In this document: in pieces, positions 43,798 through 54,371 of the stretch
Layout of the letters: every line of letters starts with the position of its first letter
Position numbering within the stretch: the stretch's first letter is position 1
Assembly: GCF_900105765.1 (NCBI RefSeq)
Contig: NZ_FNTX01000002.1
Location: 868,001 to 932,000 of the forward strand
Reading direction: 5' to 3'
Origin: Ruania alba
GTDB lineage: Bacteria; Actinomycetota; Actinomycetes; Actinomycetales; Beutenbergiaceae
DNA: 64,000 bases
The notes under the pieces: generated by a model
What the model was told of the DNA's origin: nothing
What the model saw: only the letters and a program-made list of their open reading frames with translations
The model's database searches: none
Translations under genes and position numbers: made by a program

Positions 43798-44429
43798 TGG
43801 CGCGCATCCTGGTTGTCGACAACTACGACAGCTTCGTCTACACGATCGTCGGATACCTGCAACAGCTCGGCGCTGAGACCACGGTGCTGCGCAACGATGA
43901 CCCGGCGCTCACCGGCGAAGGCGTGCTCGACGGGTACGACGGCGTGCTCGTCTCACCCGGACCGGGCACCCCGAAGGAGGCCGGCGAGTCGCTGCACGTG
44001 ATCGACCTGTGCGCCGAGGCGGAGATGCCGATGCTCGGTGTCTGCCTGGGGCACCAGGCGCTCGGCGAGCTGTTCGGAGGCGCGGTGAACCACTCGCCCG
44101 AGCTGATGCACGGCAAGACGTCCGAGATTTCCCACGAGGGCGCCGGGGTGTTCGACGGGTTGCCCTCACCGCTGACTGCCACCCGCTACCACTCGCTGGC
44201 CGTGCAGTCCGAGACGGTGCCGGCCGAGCTCGACGTCACCGCCACCACTGGGAACGGCATCGTGATGGGGTTGCAGCATCGCACGCTGCCGCTGCACGGG
44301 GTGCAGTTCCACCCCGAGTCGGTGCTCACCGAGGGCGGGCATCGCCTGTTGGCCAACTGGCTCGCGGTGACCGGGGACGAGGGTGCCGTGGCCCGGTCGG
44401 AGGGCATGGCTCCGCTGGTCGCACGCTGA
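43797..44429 (+). CDS. trpG: Aminodeoxychorismate/anthranilate synthase component II (glutamine amidotransferase)
   Basis: This 210-residue class I glutamine amidotransferase has catalytic Cys in MLGVCLGHQALGELFGG, and His and Glu in GVQFHPESVLTEGG. It supplies ammonia for 4-amino-4-deoxychorismate (folate) or anthranilate (tryptophan) synthesis. Homologues at this spot are annotated trpG or pabA. No component I gene is adjacent, so the partner lies elsewhere. ATG 43797 is used because it begins the conserved ARILVVDNYDSFVYT and overlaps the previous stop. It is convergent with pknB. Confidence 0.9.
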   Translation: MARILVVDNYDSFVYTIVGYLQQLGAETTVLRNDDPALTGEGVLDGYDGVLVSPGPGTPKEAGESLHVIDLCAEAEMPMLGVCLGHQALGELFGGAVNHSPELMHGKTSEISHEGAGVFDGLPSPLTATRYHSLAVQSETVPAELDVTATTGNGIVMGLQHRTLPLHGVQFHPESVLTEGGHRLLANWLAVTGDEGAVARSEGMAPLVAR

Positions 44430-44470
44430 GGCCGGCCGCTCACAGAGCAGTCACCGCCCGGAGCAGTCGC

Positions 44471-44551
44471 CGCACTCGGTCCGGATCGAGTGCGGTCAAT
44501 CTCGGCTATATCTCAGCGGGTGAGCGAGAAGGCGCGCACTCGCGGGTTAGG
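44471..44551. repeat. 81-bp palindromic intergenic repeat, copy 2
   Basis: It aligns with copy 1 (16302-16382) without gaps. It keeps CGCACTCG, CGAGTGCG and CGCACTCG arms and the core GGCTATATCTC. It lies between the convergent ends of trpG and pknB, and its last bases include the pknB stop codon. A terminator function is possible, since stems of 8 bp or more can form. Confidence 0.75.
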
Positions 44552-46514
44552 TGCTGCCGTCGCCGCCGCCGAGCAGGTCAGCCAGGGCGTCGCCATTCTC
44601 GGTGTCCGCGTTGCCACCGTTTCCGCCGCCCCCACCGGAGGAGTCCGCGCCACCTTCAGCATCACCGGACGGTGACTCGGTCGGGTCGTCCGTGGGCTCG
44701 TCGGTCGGCTCGTCCGTCGGTTCATCGGTGGTCGGCTCCTCGGTGGGCTCCGGCGCGGGGATGGACACCTCGAGCTGGACGGTGGTGCCGATCGGGATGA
44801 CGCCGCTGCGGTCCTGGCTGAGCACCACCCCGATGTCGCCTTCTTCGACCTCGCGCTCGGTGATGGCGTAGTTCAGGTTCAGCTCGTCGAGGATGTTCCT
44901 GGCCTCCTCGGCATCGGCGCCGGTGAGATCCTCCAGCTCGACGTTCCCGGTGCCGAGCACGATCACGATCTGTTGGTCCGGACTGGCGGACGTGCCTGCC
45001 TCCGGGTCGGTGCGGATCGCCTCGTCCTCGTCGTGGTCCGGACTGTTCTCGGTGGTGGTGGAGATGTTCGCGGCGTCGAAACCGGCGTCCACGAGCGCTT
45101 GCCGCGCCCGCTCCTGCGTCATACCGGAGACGTCCGGGATCTCCACCGAGTCCGGTCCGGCCGAGAACACCACCTGGACCGCGCTGCCCGGGTCCACCAT
45201 CGTGTCCGTCTCCGGTGACCACCGCAGCGCCAGGCCTTCCTCGACCTCGTCGCTGGGCTCGGGGTCCTGGATCGAGATCTCCAAGCCCTCGGCATCGGGC
45301 AAGGGGGCGCCGTCCTCGTCCACGGGCACCGTATCGGCGAGGGTCTCCCGTACTTCTTCCTCGGTCATCTCGGTCAGGTTGGGCACCGCCACCTGCGGCG
45401 GCGGTTCGGGTGCGCCTTCGGGTCGATTGAGCAGCAGCAGCACGATCGCGACGGCGGCGATCACCCCGACCACCGCCAGGATCCAGATCAGTGCCTTGTT
45501 CGACTTCGGTTCCTCGTCGTCCGCGGTGCTGGCCGCCTGCGTCTCGCGGCGGGTGGGCGCCGGGTCGCCGGCCCCCACACCACCAAGCACCTGGGTCGCG
45601 CCGGCGGCAGCAGCTCCAGCCGCAGCCGCTCCCACGGCCGGTGCCCGCACCACGCCGTCATTGATCGCCGCTTCCAGGTCGGCCCGGAACTCCGCCGCGG
45701 TGGCGTAGCGCTGCTCACGGTCCTTGGTGAGCGCCTTCATGGTGATCCGGTCCAGCGCCTCCGGCACGTCCGAGGCCATCTCGCTCGGCGGCCGGGCCTC
45801 CTCGCTGACGTGCTGATACGCCACCGAGACGGCGGAATCGCCGGTGAACGGCGGTTGCCCGGTGAGCAGCTCGTACAGTAGGCACCCGGTGGAGTACAGG
45901 TCCGAGCGGGTGTCCACGAGCTCCCCGCGCGCCTGCTCGGGGGAGAGGTATTGCGCGGTGCCCACCACGGCCTGCGTCTGGGTCATCGTGGCGGAAGAGT
46001 CGGCCATCGCACGGGCGATGCCGAAGTCCATCACCTTCACCGCACCGGTGGGGGTGAGCATCACGTTCGCGGGCTTGATGTCGCGGTGCACGATCCCGGC
46101 GTGGTGGGAGTACTCCAGAGCGGAGAGCACCCCCTGGGTGATCTCCACCGCTTCGTCCAGAGGCAGCGCCGCGCCGTCGCGGAGCAGGTCCCGCACCGTG
46201 TGCCCCTCGACGTACTCCATCACGATGAACGGGATGGCCACCTCGGCACCGTCGGCACTGGTGGTCGTCTCCTCACCGGTGTCGTACACGGACACGATCG
46301 CGGGGTGGTTCAGCGAGGCTGCTGACTGCGCCTCTCGGCGGAACCGGGTGTGGAAGCTGGGGTCGCGGGCGAGGTCGGCGCGCAGCACCTTGATCGCCAC
46401 GGAGCGGCCGAGACGGTTGTCTTTGCCGATGTAGACCTCGGCCATGCCGCCACGACCGATCGGTTCACCGATCTCGTAGCGTCCGGACAGCACCCGGGGA
46501 ACGTCGTTGACCAC
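44547..46514 (-). CDS. pknB: Serine/threonine protein kinase PknB with PASTA domains
   Basis: This 655-residue receptor kinase has an N-terminal catalytic domain (GRGGMAEVYIGKDN loop, catalytic HRDIKPANVMLTPTGAVKVM, DFGIAR, activation loop TMTQTQAVVGTAQYLSPEQA). One membrane helix follows (ALIWILAVVGVIAAVAIVLL, about 340-360), then three extracellular PASTA domains (VPNLTEMTEEEV, IPDVSGMTQERARQALVDAG, LEDLTGADAEEARNILDELN). The C-terminal tail is Pro/Thr/Glu repeats (TDEPTDEPTDEPTDD) then Gly-rich. PASTA domains bind muropeptides and lipid II, and the kinase controls cell-wall synthesis. GTG 46514 abuts the proposed pknA stop (TAAGTG). Confidence 0.96.
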   Translation of the reverse strand: MVNDVPRVLSGRYEIGEPIGRGGMAEVYIGKDNRLGRSVAIKVLRADLARDPSFHTRFRREAQSAASLNHPAIVSVYDTGEETTTSADGAEVAIPFIVMEYVEGHTVRDLLRDGAALPLDEAVEITQGVLSALEYSHHAGIVHRDIKPANVMLTPTGAVKVMDFGIARAMADSSATMTQTQAVVGTAQYLSPEQARGELVDTRSDLYSTGCLLYELLTGQPPFTGDSAVSVAYQHVSEEARPPSEMASDVPEALDRITMKALTKDREQRYATAAEFRADLEAAINDGVVRAPAVGAAAAGAAAAGATQVLGGVGAGDPAPTRRETQAASTADDEEPKSNKALIWILAVVGVIAAVAIVLLLLNRPEGAPEPPPQVAVPNLTEMTEEEVRETLADTVPVDEDGAPLPDAEGLEISIQDPEPSDEVEEGLALRWSPETDTMVDPGSAVQVVFSAGPDSVEIPDVSGMTQERARQALVDAGFDAANISTTTENSPDHDEDEAIRTDPEAGTSASPDQQIVIVLGTGNVELEDLTGADAEEARNILDELNLNYAITEREVEEGDIGVVLSQDRSGVIPIGTTVQLEVSIPAPEPTEEPTTDEPTDEPTDEPTDDPTESPSGDAEGGADSSGGGGGNGGNADTENGDALADLLGGGDGST

Positions 46515-48226
<1,712 letters not shown>

Positions 48227-48230
<4 letters not shown>

Positions 48231-49684
48231 TCCTCGAGCACCGCCTGCATGATCTGCCGTGCCACGGGTGCGGCGACCGAGGCACCGGTGCCTTCGTCGC
48301 CGAACGCACCGCCGTCCTCGACCACCACGGCGACCACCACCTGCGGGTCCTCCGCCGGAGCGAACGCGGTGAACCAGGCGTCCGGGGCGACGTCCTCCTC
48401 GGACCCGGTCTCCGCCGTCCCGGTCTTGCCGGCGACGTCCACCCCGGCGATCTGCCCGGGCGCACCGGTGCCGTTGGCCACCACGTTCACCATCAGGTCG
48501 GTCATCGTGGCGGCCGTGCTGGCCGAGATCGGCTCGGCGAACACCTCCGGCTCGGCGCGGGAGGTGACCTGCAGGTCCGGGCCGCGCTCGGTGGCGATCA
48601 GGTGCGGCCGCATCACCTGTCCGTCATTGGCCACGGCCGCCGAGACCATCGCCATCTGCAACGGGGTGACCCGCACGTCGAACTGCCCGATCGCGCTCAT
48701 CGCCGTCTGCGCCGGGTCCGGGTCGGCGGGGAACTGGCTGGGGGTCACGCCCATCGGCACCGTGAGCGGCTCTCCGAAACCGAACGCTTCGGCCTGTGTA
48801 CGCAACGCCTCGGCGCCGTGCTCCACGGCCAGCATCGCGAACGGGGTGTTGCACGATTCCTGCAGGGCGTACTCCAAGGTGACCGTCTCGCCACCGCAGG
48901 TCCCCCCGCCGGGGTTGCGCAGCCTGGTGTCCTGGGTGCCCGGTAGCAGATACTCGGTGGGCGCCTCGATCTCGGTGTCGGGCTGGTACTCGCCGCTCTC
49001 CAGGAGCATCGCGAGGTCGATCAGCTTGAAGGTGGAGCCCGGTGCGTACAGATTGCCGCCGATGGTGCGGTTGAACAGTGGGTCACCCTCGTCCTCCACC
49101 AGCGCGGTGTAGGCCTCGCTCACCTCAGCGGTGGAGTGACCGGCGAGCACGTTCGGGTCGTAGCTGGGGCGGGAGACCATCGCGAGGATCGCGCCAGTCT
49201 CCGGGTCGAGTGCGACCGCAGCGCCACGGCGCCCGTCCAGGGCGTCCCAGGCGGCTTGCTGTGCGGCCGGGTCGATGGTCAGCTCCACGGTGCCCCCGCC
49301 CTGCTCGGCGCCGGTGAACAAGGTCCGGATCCGGGAGAGCAGCAGGGAGTCGTCGGTGCCGTTCAGCACCGTGTGCGCCGAGCGTTCCAGCCCGGTGAGC
49401 TGGTACAGCCCGTACCAGCCGGTCACCGGGGCGTACAACGGCCCGTTCGGGTAGACGCGTTGGAAGCCGAACGGGTCGTCCACCGGTTCCGACGCTGCGA
49501 TCGGCTCCCCGTCCACCACGATCGGGCCACGGTCGCGCCCGTAGTCCCGGTACAAGGTGCGCACGTTCCTGGAGTCCGCGTTCAGCTCGGACGCCTGGAA
49601 GAACTGCACCCAGGTGGCACCGCCCATCAGGGCGAAGAACATCACGATCACCAGCACCGACAGGCGCCGCAGCGGAGTGTTCAT
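48227..49684 (-). CDS. pbpA: Penicillin-binding protein A (transpeptidase)
   Basis: This 485-residue class B penicillin-binding protein has an N-terminal membrane anchor (LSVLVIVMFFALMGGATWVQ). The transpeptidase domain has SxxK at Ser217-Lys220 (APGSTFKLI), SxN at 277-279 (ESCNTPF) and KTG at 420-422 (AGKTGTAETG). It cross-links peptidoglycan in septal or polar growth together with the RodA-type glycosyltransferase encoded just upstream, with which it shares a 4-bp overlap. In mycobacteria PbpA is a PknB substrate. Confidence 0.96.
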
Positions 49685-51276
49685 GGGCGTTCCACCACCT
49701 CGGTGTGCTGGGCGCCGGGGTCGTCCCCGTCGTCTGATCCGGCACCCTGGTCGTTCGCGGTGCCCGCCCCTTCCCGGGCGCTCGCCGTGCGGTCCTCGGC
49801 CGGGCCAGGCGCGTCGGACCGGGCATCCTCGGCACCGGTGCGCTTCCTACCACGGCGAGGGCCGCCGTCGGAGGCCTCGGAGAGCGCACTCAGCGCGACC
49901 ACCGCGGTATCTTCCGAGACCACCTCACCGCGGCCTTCACCGGCGGGGCGCCGGGAGGAGTCCGAGATCCGCACCAGCAGGCCGATCACGATCCAGTTCG
50001 CCACCAGGGAGGACCCGCCGGCGGCCATGAACGGCATCGTCAGGCCGGTGAGCGGGATCAGTCGGGTGACTCCGCCGACCACCACGAAGCACTGGAACGC
50101 GATCGTGAACGCGAGCCCGGAGGCGAGCAGCTTGCCGAAGCCGTCCCGCACTCCGATCGCCATCCGGATCCCGCGCTGGGCGAGCACCAGGTAGACCATC
50201 AGGATGGCGATCAGCCCGGTCAGGCCCAGCTCCTCGCCGAGGGCGGCGATGATGAAGTCGGAGTTGGCGTAGGAGACCAGGTGCGGGAAGCCCTCGCCCC
50301 AGCCGGTGCCCATCAGGCCGCCGAGCGCGAGCCCGAACAGGCCGCGCACCACCTGCCCGGAGCCGCCGAACTCCCGGTTGTAGATCTCCGGGTCCAGCGC
50401 GTTCAGCCAGATGTCGAACCGGTCCGCCACGTGCGGGAACAGCGCGATCGCCAGCAGGGCACCGGCGGCGAACATGAGCAGGCCGATGATGATCCAGCTC
50501 GCGCGTTCGGTGGCCACGTAGACCATCGCCACGAACAGGCCGAAGAACAGCAGCGAGGTGCCGAGGTCGCGCTCGACGACGAGCACGCCGATACAGGCGG
50601 CCCAGGCCACCACCAGCGGGCCCAGGTCTCGCAGCCGCGGGAGCTGCAGGCCGAGCACCTTCGGGCCGGCCAGGGTCAGCACGTCCCGGTTCGTGACCAG
50701 GTAGCCGGCGAAGAAGATCGCCAGCAGGATCTTCGCCAGCTCGGCGGGCTGGAGCGAGTAGGACCCCACCTGGATCCACAGCTGGGCGCCGTTGATCCGG
50801 GAGCCCAGTCCCGGCACCATCGGCAGTACCAGCAAGACGATGCCGGCCACCATCGCCGTGAACGTGAACCGGCGCAGGATCCGGTGGTCCCGGAGCGCCA
50901 CGATCACCCCGACGGCGAGTGCCGCCCCGAGCATGGTCCAGATCAGCTGGCGGGGGCCGAACCCGGCCGCGAGACCACGCGAGGCGAGGCCGATGTCGAT
51001 GCGGTGGATCATCGCCAGGCCGATACCGTTCAGCGCCAGCACCAAGGGCAGCAGCAGTGGGTCCGCATACCGGGCCCGCCAGCGCACCACGAGGTGCAGT
51101 ACCACGGCGATGACCACCAGGGTGAGGGCGTAGGAACCGAAGTTCTCCGGCAGCGCCTCCCCGGTGTTCAGGCCGACCAGGGCGTACCCACCCAGGCCCA
51201 GGGCCAGGGCGAGGAGGAACAGCCATACTTCGGCGGCGCGCCCGGTGCGGATGCGGCTGGGTGCGACGGTGGCCAT
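49681..51276 (-). CDS. rodA: FtsW/RodA/SpoVE-family peptidoglycan glycosyltransferase
   Basis: This 531-residue SEDS protein has about 12 helices. Conserved parts include GSYSLQPAELAKILLAIFFA, VVERDLGTSLLFFGLFVAMV (with the catalytic Asp region) and IPLTGLTMPFMAAGGSSLVA near the end. The last 85 residues are an acidic, disordered cytoplasmic tail, a known feature of actinobacterial RodA. It polymerises lipid II, paired with PbpA. The start overlaps the pstP stop. Confidence 0.95.
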   Translation of the reverse strand: MATVAPSRIRTGRAAEVWLFLLALALGLGGYALVGLNTGEALPENFGSYALTLVVIAVVLHLVVRWRARYADPLLLPLVLALNGIGLAMIHRIDIGLASRGLAAGFGPRQLIWTMLGAALAVGVIVALRDHRILRRFTFTAMVAGIVLLVLPMVPGLGSRINGAQLWIQVGSYSLQPAELAKILLAIFFAGYLVTNRDVLTLAGPKVLGLQLPRLRDLGPLVVAWAACIGVLVVERDLGTSLLFFGLFVAMVYVATERASWIIIGLLMFAAGALLAIALFPHVADRFDIWLNALDPEIYNREFGGSGQVVRGLFGLALGGLMGTGWGEGFPHLVSYANSDFIIAALGEELGLTGLIAILMVYLVLAQRGIRMAIGVRDGFGKLLASGLAFTIAFQCFVVVGGVTRLIPLTGLTMPFMAAGGSSLVANWIVIGLLVRISDSSRRPAGEGRGEVVSEDTAVVALSALSEASDGGPRRGRKRTGAEDARSDAPGPAEDRTASAREGAGTANDQGAGSDDGDDPGAQHTEVVERP

Positions 51277-52646
51277 CAGGTGCCCACCGCCGTCAGGACG
51301 ATGAGCGAGTCGATCGACGCGGGGCCGGCGGTGGCGTCCTCGGACGGCCGTTCGGTCTCCGGCGCGCTGGGGTCCTCGCTCGGGGTGTCGGTGGGTTCGT
51401 CGGTCGGCTCGGAGGGCTGGGCCTGCTCACGCAGCCCCGCCACGATCTCCTCGGCATCGGCCAGGTTGGTGGCGGCGATGTGGCTGGTGACCCGGGAGCG
51501 GGCGAAGGTGGGGAGGTCGGTCATCGCCAGGTCGGTCACCTCGTGCACCTCGGAGAGGGCGATCGGACCGAGCTCCTGGGGGATGCCCTGGTAGATCACC
51601 ACCTGGGTGCCGTCGGTGCCCACGTAGTACTGGGTCTGGGACCAGCGGTAGCCGATCGTCACCGCCCCGGCGAGCAGTGCCACCACGACGAGGGCGGAGA
51701 TGCCCCAGCGCAGCACCTTGCGCATGGTCGGCTCGGGCGGGTCGATCTCGGCGAGGGCGTCACGTTCGGTGCGACCGGCGGCGTCGGTGCCCTCATCCTC
51801 CTCCGGGGATCGGGTCAGCGCCGCGGCCCGGGCAGCCGCACCGGATCCGCCCCGGGTGGGTCGCTCGCGGTCCACCGCTGCCGCACCCACGATCTGGGGG
51901 GCCATCTCGGGCAGGTCGGTGGTGTCGACCACGTCGGCGAGCACGATGGTGATGTTGTCCGGGCCTCCGGCCCGCAGCGCGAGGTCGATGAGCTGGTCGG
52001 CGCAACGGCCCGGATCAGCTTCGGCGCGCAGCGTCTCGGCGATGGTCTCGGTGGAGACGTAGGAGGAGAGCCCGTCCGAGCAGAGCAGCCAGCGGTCGCC
52101 CACGCGGGCCTCGCGCACCGACTCGTCCAGGGTGGGGGCGGACGGGTCGTCGCTGAGCACCCGCAGCACCACCGACCGTTGCGGGTGCGCCTCGGCCTCG
52201 GCCTCGGTGAGCTGCCCGGTGGCCACGAGGTGCTGCACGAGGGTGTGGTCCTCGGTCACCTGAACCAGTTCCTGATCCCGGAGCAGGTAGGCGCGCGAGT
52301 CGCCGACGTGCACCATGGCCAGCTTGCGACCGGAGCGCAGCAGGGCGATCACGGTGGTGCCGAGACCATGCAGTTCCGGCTGCCGGGAGGAATAGTCCAC
52401 GAGGTCCCGGCTGGCGGCGCTGACGGCGTGGCGGAGTTGCTCGAGCAGGTCGTCGCCGCCGTGCGCCTCACCGTCGAGGGACGCCAGGTGCGCCACCGCC
52501 ACCGAGGAGGCGATGTCCCCGCCGGCGGGGCCGCCCATCCCGTCGGCGAGCACGAGCAACTGCGGTCCGGCGTACCCGGAGTCCTGGTTCACGTTGCGGA
52601 CCAGCCCGACGTCGGAGCGGGCCGCGTATCGGAGTGCGACGGACAC
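51276..52646 (-). CDS. pstP: PP2C-family Ser/Thr phosphatase PstP
   Basis: This 456-residue protein has an N-terminal PP2C domain (about 1-240): RYAARSDVGLVRNVNQDSGY with the first metal Asp, VLADGMGGPAGGD, VHVGDSRAYLLRDQELVQVT, and LCSDGLS and GGPDNITIVLADV. One membrane helix follows (VLRWGISALVVVALLAGAVT), then a small extracellular domain and a Thr/Pro/Glu tail. It is the partner phosphatase of PknA and PknB. Confidence 0.95.
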   Translation of the reverse strand: MSVALRYAARSDVGLVRNVNQDSGYAGPQLLVLADGMGGPAGGDIASSVAVAHLASLDGEAHGGDDLLEQLRHAVSAASRDLVDYSSRQPELHGLGTTVIALLRSGRKLAMVHVGDSRAYLLRDQELVQVTEDHTLVQHLVATGQLTEAEAEAHPQRSVVLRVLSDDPSAPTLDESVREARVGDRWLLCSDGLSSYVSTETIAETLRAEADPGRCADQLIDLALRAGGPDNITIVLADVVDTTDLPEMAPQIVGAAAVDRERPTRGGSGAAARAAALTRSPEEDEGTDAAGRTERDALAEIDPPEPTMRKVLRWGISALVVVALLAGAVTIGYRWSQTQYYVGTDGTQVVIYQGIPQELGPIALSEVHEVTDLAMTDLPTFARSRVTSHIAATNLADAEEIVAGLREQAQPSEPTDEPTDTPSEDPSAPETERPSEDATAGPASIDSLIVLTAVGT

Positions 52647-52652
52647 GCCGGG

Positions 52653-53135
52653 CTACCGCTGCAGCTCGATGACGGTCTGTCCGATCCGGATCGGGGTGCC
52701 CACTCCGACCGGTACTGCTTCTCCCACCCGCGTGGACCCGAGGTAGGTGCCGTTGCGGGAGCCGAGATCCTCGACCCACCAGCGGCCCTCGCCGGGAAAG
52801 ATGCGCGCGTGGCGGCCCGAGGAGTAGTCGTCCTCCAGCACGAGGGTGCACCCCGGTGCTCGACCGATCAGCACGGCGGTGCTGCCGAGCTGGAGGGTGG
52901 TGCCGTTCAGCGGGCCCGCGGTCACCCGCAGCTGGGAGGGCGTGCCCTTCGGGCGCTGCTGCGCCGGGGCGGGGGCGGGTGCGGGGCGGCGCTTGGAGGT
53001 ACCCAGTACCGACCCACGGGCGAGCACGCGCGTGCCGAAGACGTCGCGGCGGAGCACGCCGATCGCCGAGAGCACCAGCAGCCAGAGCAGTGCGAGGTAG
53101 CCCACCCGGAGCAGGGTGACGATCAGTTCGCTCAC
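52653..53135 (-). CDS. fhaB: FHA-domain protein FhaB (FipA)
   Basis: This 160-residue protein has an N-terminal membrane helix (LLRVGYLALLWLLVLSAIGV), a basic linker and a C-terminal FHA domain (VLIGRAPGCTLVLEDDYSSG, RHARIFPGEGRWWVEDLGSR, NGTYLGSTRV) that binds phosphothreonine. GTG 53135 overlaps the fhaA stop (GTGA). In mycobacteria FhaB/FipA links PknA phosphorylation to FtsZ/FtsQ. The open frame further upstream belongs to the wrong reading of fhaA. Confidence 0.93.
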   Translation of the reverse strand: MSELIVTLLRVGYLALLWLLVLSAIGVLRRDVFGTRVLARGSVLGTSKRRPAPAPAPAQQRPKGTPSQLRVTAGPLNGTTLQLGSTAVLIGRAPGCTLVLEDDYSSGRHARIFPGEGRWWVEDLGSRNGTYLGSTRVGEAVPVGVGTPIRIGQTVIELQR

Positions 53136-53839
53136 CGGGTATCGCCCTCGGGCACGCCGGACCAGAACATGATCCGGGTGCGGCCGATCGTCAGTGTGTT
53201 GCCGTCCACGAGGGTGGCGGCATCGGTGTGGTGACCTTCCACGTACGTGCCGTTCGTGGAGCCCAGATCGGTGGCCACCACACCGTCGGCGGTGATCCGG
53301 ATCTCCAGGTGGCGGCGGGAGACGCCGGTGTCGTCGACGATGATGTCGGCCTCCGAGCCCCGGCCGATCACCGTGACCGGCCCGGTGAGTAGATAGCGCT
53401 GGCCGTCGATGTCGAGGATCGGGTGCCTGCGGCTGGGCTGGTCGGTCGTGGCCGGCGCCACCGCACCGCGCTTGGAGGAGGAGCGAACCCGGAACCGCCC
53501 GGGTTCGAGGTCCTCGGCTTCGTCGAACTGCACGTCCACGGGGCCTACGAAGACGTAGTGCTGGCTGGTGGCGTGATCGGTGGCGGCGGTGATCATCTCC
53601 TCGGCCATCGCCTCCTCGCCCCAGTCGAGCATCTGCTCGTAATCCTTCCGGGCGAGCTCCACGGTGAAGGTGTTCGGCACCACCGTGCGGCCTCGGGAGA
53701 GTGCAGCGGTGCGCTCGTCCATGTCCCGGCGGATGGCGCTGGCGATCTCCACGGGCTTGAGCTCGGAACGAAAGGCCTTCGCGAACGCATTGTTCACGAC
53801 GCGCTCGACTCCCTTCTCGAAGCGGTCGAGAACTCCCAC
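53132..53839 (-). CDS. fhaA: FHA-domain protein FhaA with DUF3662 domain
   Basis: This 235-residue protein has an N-terminal DUF3662 domain (VGVLDRFEKGVERVVNNAFA, KAFRSELKPVEIASAIRRDM, VVPNTFTVELARKDYEQM) and a C-terminal FHA domain (VIGRGSEADIIVDDTGVSRR, HLEIRI, DLGSTNGTYVEG). FhaA binds the phosphorylated MviN/FhaA pathway and regulates peptidoglycan precursor flux. GTG 53839 is chosen because GGAGG lies 8 bases upstream and the family starts GVLDRFE. First gene of the fhaA-to-pknB operon. Confidence 0.93.
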   Translation of the reverse strand: MGVLDRFEKGVERVVNNAFAKAFRSELKPVEIASAIRRDMDERTAALSRGRTVVPNTFTVELARKDYEQMLDWGEEAMAEEMITAATDHATSQHYVFVGPVDVQFDEAEDLEPGRFRVRSSSKRGAVAPATTDQPSRRHPILDIDGQRYLLTGPVTVIGRGSEADIIVDDTGVSRRHLEIRITADGVVATDLGSTNGTYVEGHHTDAATLVDGNTLTIGRTRIMFWSGVPEGDTR

Positions 53840-54160
53840 AGCGCACCTCCTCACTGGTCTCGGTGGGTCCACCCTGCGCGATGACCGCCGTGCGCGCGCG
53901 GCCGGAGCCGGCAGCGGACACCGTTGTTCCTTGGAATCGTATGCTGTTCCGCGCGCCCGCGGGGTCAGGCGTGCCGCGTCTTGCCCGGACATGTGTCTGA
54001 TCGGGCCCCGCCCACGCCCCCGGGACGAGACGCTCGCCGGACCAGACGTGCCTACGAACTGTGGCGGGCGCCACGATCGCCGGATTCGCCGACGGTGCTG
54101 CGGATCGTGTAGCCTAATCGTCGGTGTTCAGGCCCCTCGTGGGCCCAGAACTACCGGCTC
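53840..54160. other. Divergent intergenic region, fhaA operon and tRNA promoters
   Basis: No gene is supported. TACGAT on the minus strand (53941-53936) could be the -10 of the fhaA operon, giving a leader of about 90 nt. TAGCCT at 54110-54115 on the plus strand could serve the tRNA gene. Both are weak calls. Confidence 0.4.
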
Positions 54161-54244
54161 GCGCGAGTGGCGGAATAGGCAGACGCGCACGGTTCAGGTC
54201 CGTGTGCCCGAAAGGGCGTGGGGGTTCAACTCCCCCCTCGCGCA
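54161..54244 (+). tRNA. tRNA-Leu (CAG anticodon)
   Basis: The 84-nt gene has a 7-bp acceptor stem GCGCGAG/CTCGCGC, D-arm GGCGGAATAGGCAGAC, anticodon stem CACGG/CCGTG with loop TTCAGGT (anticodon CAG at 54195-54197), a long variable arm (GTGCCCGAAAGGGCGT) typical of leucine tRNAs, and TTCAACT in the T loop. CCA is not encoded. Confidence 0.96.
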
Positions 54245-54253
54245 CCGAGCGAA

Positions 54254-54287
54254 ACGGCGAGATCCCAGGTCATCGGGGTCTCGCCGT
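54254..54287 (+). terminator. Terminator hairpin after tRNA-Leu
   Basis: ACGGCGAGATCCC pairs with GGGGTCTCGCCGT (one T-G wobble) around an 8-base loop, 10 bp after the tRNA end. A U tract is lacking. Confidence 0.6.
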
Positions 54288-54371
54288 CGTCATGTGCGGG
54301 ACGTGCGGGTGTCTGCACTTCGTAACCGTCTACGTCCACGCCGTCGGCCGTCTGTGCGGATGATGGAATGC

